Assembly (NCBI GenBank): GCA_900767005.1
Contig: CAAFXL010000276.1
Span: 1 to 7,133 of the forward strand
Origin: an uncultured Ruminobacter sp.
GTDB lineage: Bacteria; Pseudomonadota; Gammaproteobacteria; Enterobacterales; Succinivibrionaceae
Length of the DNA: 7,133 bases
Direction of reading: 5' to 3'
The position numbers and the translations under genes were made by a program. The notes beneath the pieces were generated by a model, which made no database searches, had not been told where the DNA came from, and was given only the letters and a program-made list of their open reading frames with translations. Below are positions 5,815 to 7,133 of this stretch, piece by piece. Numbering within the stretch: the first letter of the stretch is position 1; each line of letters starts with the position of its first letter.

Positions 5815-6681
5815 TTATTTTGAAGAATTGATTAAGCCAAGTTTTTGACCAAGCTTCATGGTGTAACCAGTTTTTAAAGATTCTTCTAAAGTAACTGCAT
5901 CTTTACCAAAAATGGTAATTACAGTAGAACCTAAGCAAAATTGTCCCATTTCTTCACCTTTATTAATGGTAATTTGATCGTCACCATTATAATTATAGGT
6001 TGTAGTGGTTTTACGATTACTTGGATAAACTTTACCAGCCCATTTAGTAATAATACTGCCAACTATTGTGGCACCAACTAAGACCATAGCCATAGGTCCA
6101 CATGGCGTATCAAAGAAACAAATAGCTCGTTCATTTTTAGTAAATAAGTTATCGATTTTTTGGACATAGGTAGGATTAACTGAATAAAACTTACCAGGCA
6201 CAAAAATCATTTTACGCAATTTTCCAGTTACCGGCATATGAATACGGTGGTAATTACTTGGAGCTAAATAAATACAAGCAAAGGTTCCATCGATAAACTT
6301 TTGAGCTTCATCTTTATCATCACCTAAAAGTTCTTTTAGACTATAATCTTGTCCTTTAGCAGCAATTAATCTTCCATAAGAGATTTTACCAAATTCTGCC
6401 ATTGTGCCATCTACAGGAGAAGCTATAGTATCCTCACCTTCTACAATTGGGCGAGCACCATCTTTAAGTTCTCTAACAAAGAACTCATTAAAGGTTTTAT
6501 AATCTTCAACTTTTTCTCTTAACGCTTCACTCATATCAATTTTGTAATGACGTACAAAAATTTTGATAAACGAAGTAGTAATAAAACCAAGATTTTTATC
6601 TGCAAAAAATCCAGCTAATTTGGTAAGTAAAAATTTTGGGGTTAAATGGTGGATAAATACCTTTAAATTAGTTACGATCAT
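5815..6681 (-). CDS. psd: Phosphatidylserine decarboxylase proenzyme
   Basis: Inner-membrane-associated enzyme that decarboxylates phosphatidylserine to phosphatidylethanolamine, the last step of PE synthesis. It is made as a proenzyme and cleaves itself at LGST (250-253) between Gly251 and Ser252; Ser252 becomes the pyruvoyl group of the small alpha chain (here only 37 residues), while residues 1-251 form the beta chain. The charge-relay residues of the family are visible: Asp91 (SPVDGT) and the His of YHRIHMP (144-150), plus Ser252. The N terminus resembles E. coli Psd, including TFNEFFVR (63-70). At 288 residues it is about 34 shorter than E. coli Psd (322), lacking the acidic, dispensable-looking C-terminal extension, so it is complete rather than truncated. 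The start overlaps the end of rsgA by 14 nt, with only a weak GGAA 8 bases upstream, suggesting coupled translation. A terminator follows. Confidence 0.97.
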   Translation of the reverse strand: MIVTNLKVFIHHLTPKFLLTKLAGFFADKNLGFITTSFIKIFVRHYKIDMSEALREKVEDYKTFNEFFVRELKDGARPIVEGEDTIASPVDGTMAEFGKISYGRLIAAKGQDYSLKELLGDDKDEAQKFIDGTFACIYLAPSNYHRIHMPVTGKLRKMIFVPGKFYSVNPTYVQKIDNLFTKNERAICFFDTPCGPMAMVLVGATIVGSIITKWAGKVYPSNRKTTTTYNYNGDDQITINKGEEMGQFCLGSTVITIFGKDAVTLEESLKTGYTMKLGQKLGLINSSK

Positions 6682-7133
6682 TTATTTTTCCATATTTTTT
6701 ACCTGGTGTTACGTAGGCATCAGGTTTATTTTGAGCCATTGATTCTAAAATTTTATGGTAGTTATTATACCTAAATTCTGCAATAGATCCATTTTTTACC
6801 GCTTCAACGATTGCACAACCTGGATCGTTTAAATGTTTGCAATCACGAAATTTACATCCACCAAGAAATGGTTGAAATTCGCGATAACATTTAGTTACCT
6901 CTTCATTAGTTAGGTGCCATAAACCAAATTCACGAACTCCTGGTGAATCAATAATAATACCAATATCATTAATATGATAAAGCTTAGTATTAGTAGTGGT
7001 ATGTTGCCCTAAACCTGAGTTATCTGAAACATCATTAGTTAGAGCTTTAGCATTAGGAACTAATAAGTTTAGAAGGGATGATTTACCAACTCCTGATTGA
7101 CCAACGAGAACAGAGGTGTCGTTTTTAATTTCA
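6668..7133 (-). CDS. rsgA: Ribosome small subunit-dependent GTPase RsgA (C-terminal part, cut by window edge)
   Basis: Late 30S-subunit maturation GTPase. Only the last 154 residues are in the window; the N-terminal OB-fold and the G4 motif of this circularly permuted GTPase lie beyond position 7133. Translating the minus strand gives G1 GQSGVGKSSL, then G2 GLGQHTTT, then G3 DSPGVREFGL, followed by the zinc-binding signature CKFRDCKHLNDPGC (Cys-X4-Cys-X-His-X5-Cys), all typical of RsgA. The frame is open without interruption to a TAA at 6668-6670. The end after the conserved YHKILESMAQ is a short basic tail. Its last 14 bases are also the first bases of psd, an rsgA-psd order shared with E. 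coli and consistent with one transcript. Confidence 0.96.
   Translation of the reverse strand, partial: EIKNDTSVLVGQSGVGKSSLLNLLVPNAKALTNDVSDNSGLGQHTTTNTKLYHINDIGIIIDSPGVREFGLWHLTNEEVTKCYREFQPFLGGCKFRDCKHLNDPGCAIVEAVKNGSIAEFRYNNYHKILESMAQNKPDAYVTPGKKYGKINDRN

Noticed and set aside
1..7133. A novel defence, mobile or biosynthetic system
   Set aside because: All confident genes are recognised housekeeping or respiratory genes with intact motifs. No transposase, repeat array, toxin-antitoxin pair or unknown gene was found.

Overview
The window is a compact, AT-rich stretch in which every confident gene lies on the minus strand. Read 5'->3' on that strand, the order is rsgA (3' part only), psd, a 478-bp non-coding gap, frdA, frdB, frdC, frdD, then ettA. 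The proteins closely resemble gammaproteobacterial (Enterobacterales/Pasteurellales-like) versions. EttA is 554 residues with both Walker-B glutamates at 188 and 470. Fumarate reductase is the four-subunit type with two separate membrane anchors, and Psd carries the bacterial LGST self-cleavage motif. The strong AT bias, the normal abundance of the tetranucleotide CTAG (at least 18 copies, a word enterics avoid) and the absence of a full Haemophilus-type uptake sequence argue against a close Escherichia or Haemophilus relative. An AT-rich, facultatively or strictly anaerobic host-associated gammaproteobacterium fits best; I cannot name the genus.

Layout. 1-137: no firm gene; a plus-strand promoter-like element and small hairpins. 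138-162: terminator of ettA. 176-1840: ettA. 1841-1981: ettA promoter region and the frd operon terminator. 1982-5336: frdABCD, tightly packed, with two 1-nt stop/start overlaps (TAATG) and one 12-nt gap. 5337-5814: very AT-rich gap holding candidate frd promoters, two palindromes and the psd terminator. 5815-6681: psd, whose start overlaps the end of rsgA by 14 nt. 6668-7133: C-terminal 154 residues of RsgA.

Functionally there are three transcription units. rsgA-psd links 30S ribosome maturation (GTPase) with phosphatidylethanolamine synthesis, a pairing also seen in E. coli. frdABCD encodes the quinol:fumarate reductase used in anaerobic respiration. ettA encodes an ABC-F factor that gates the ribosome according to energy charge. 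In E. coli epmA and mscM lie near psd/frd; neither is present between psd and frdA here.

I see no mobile element, CRISPR array, toxin-antitoxin, defence or biosynthetic system. The points worth a second look are regulatory: a perfect 16-bp GC-rich palindrome over the best -35 element of frdA, a second CRP-family-like palindrome further upstream, and a GTG start for frdA with an out-of-frame ATG set against the Shine-Dalgarno sequence.
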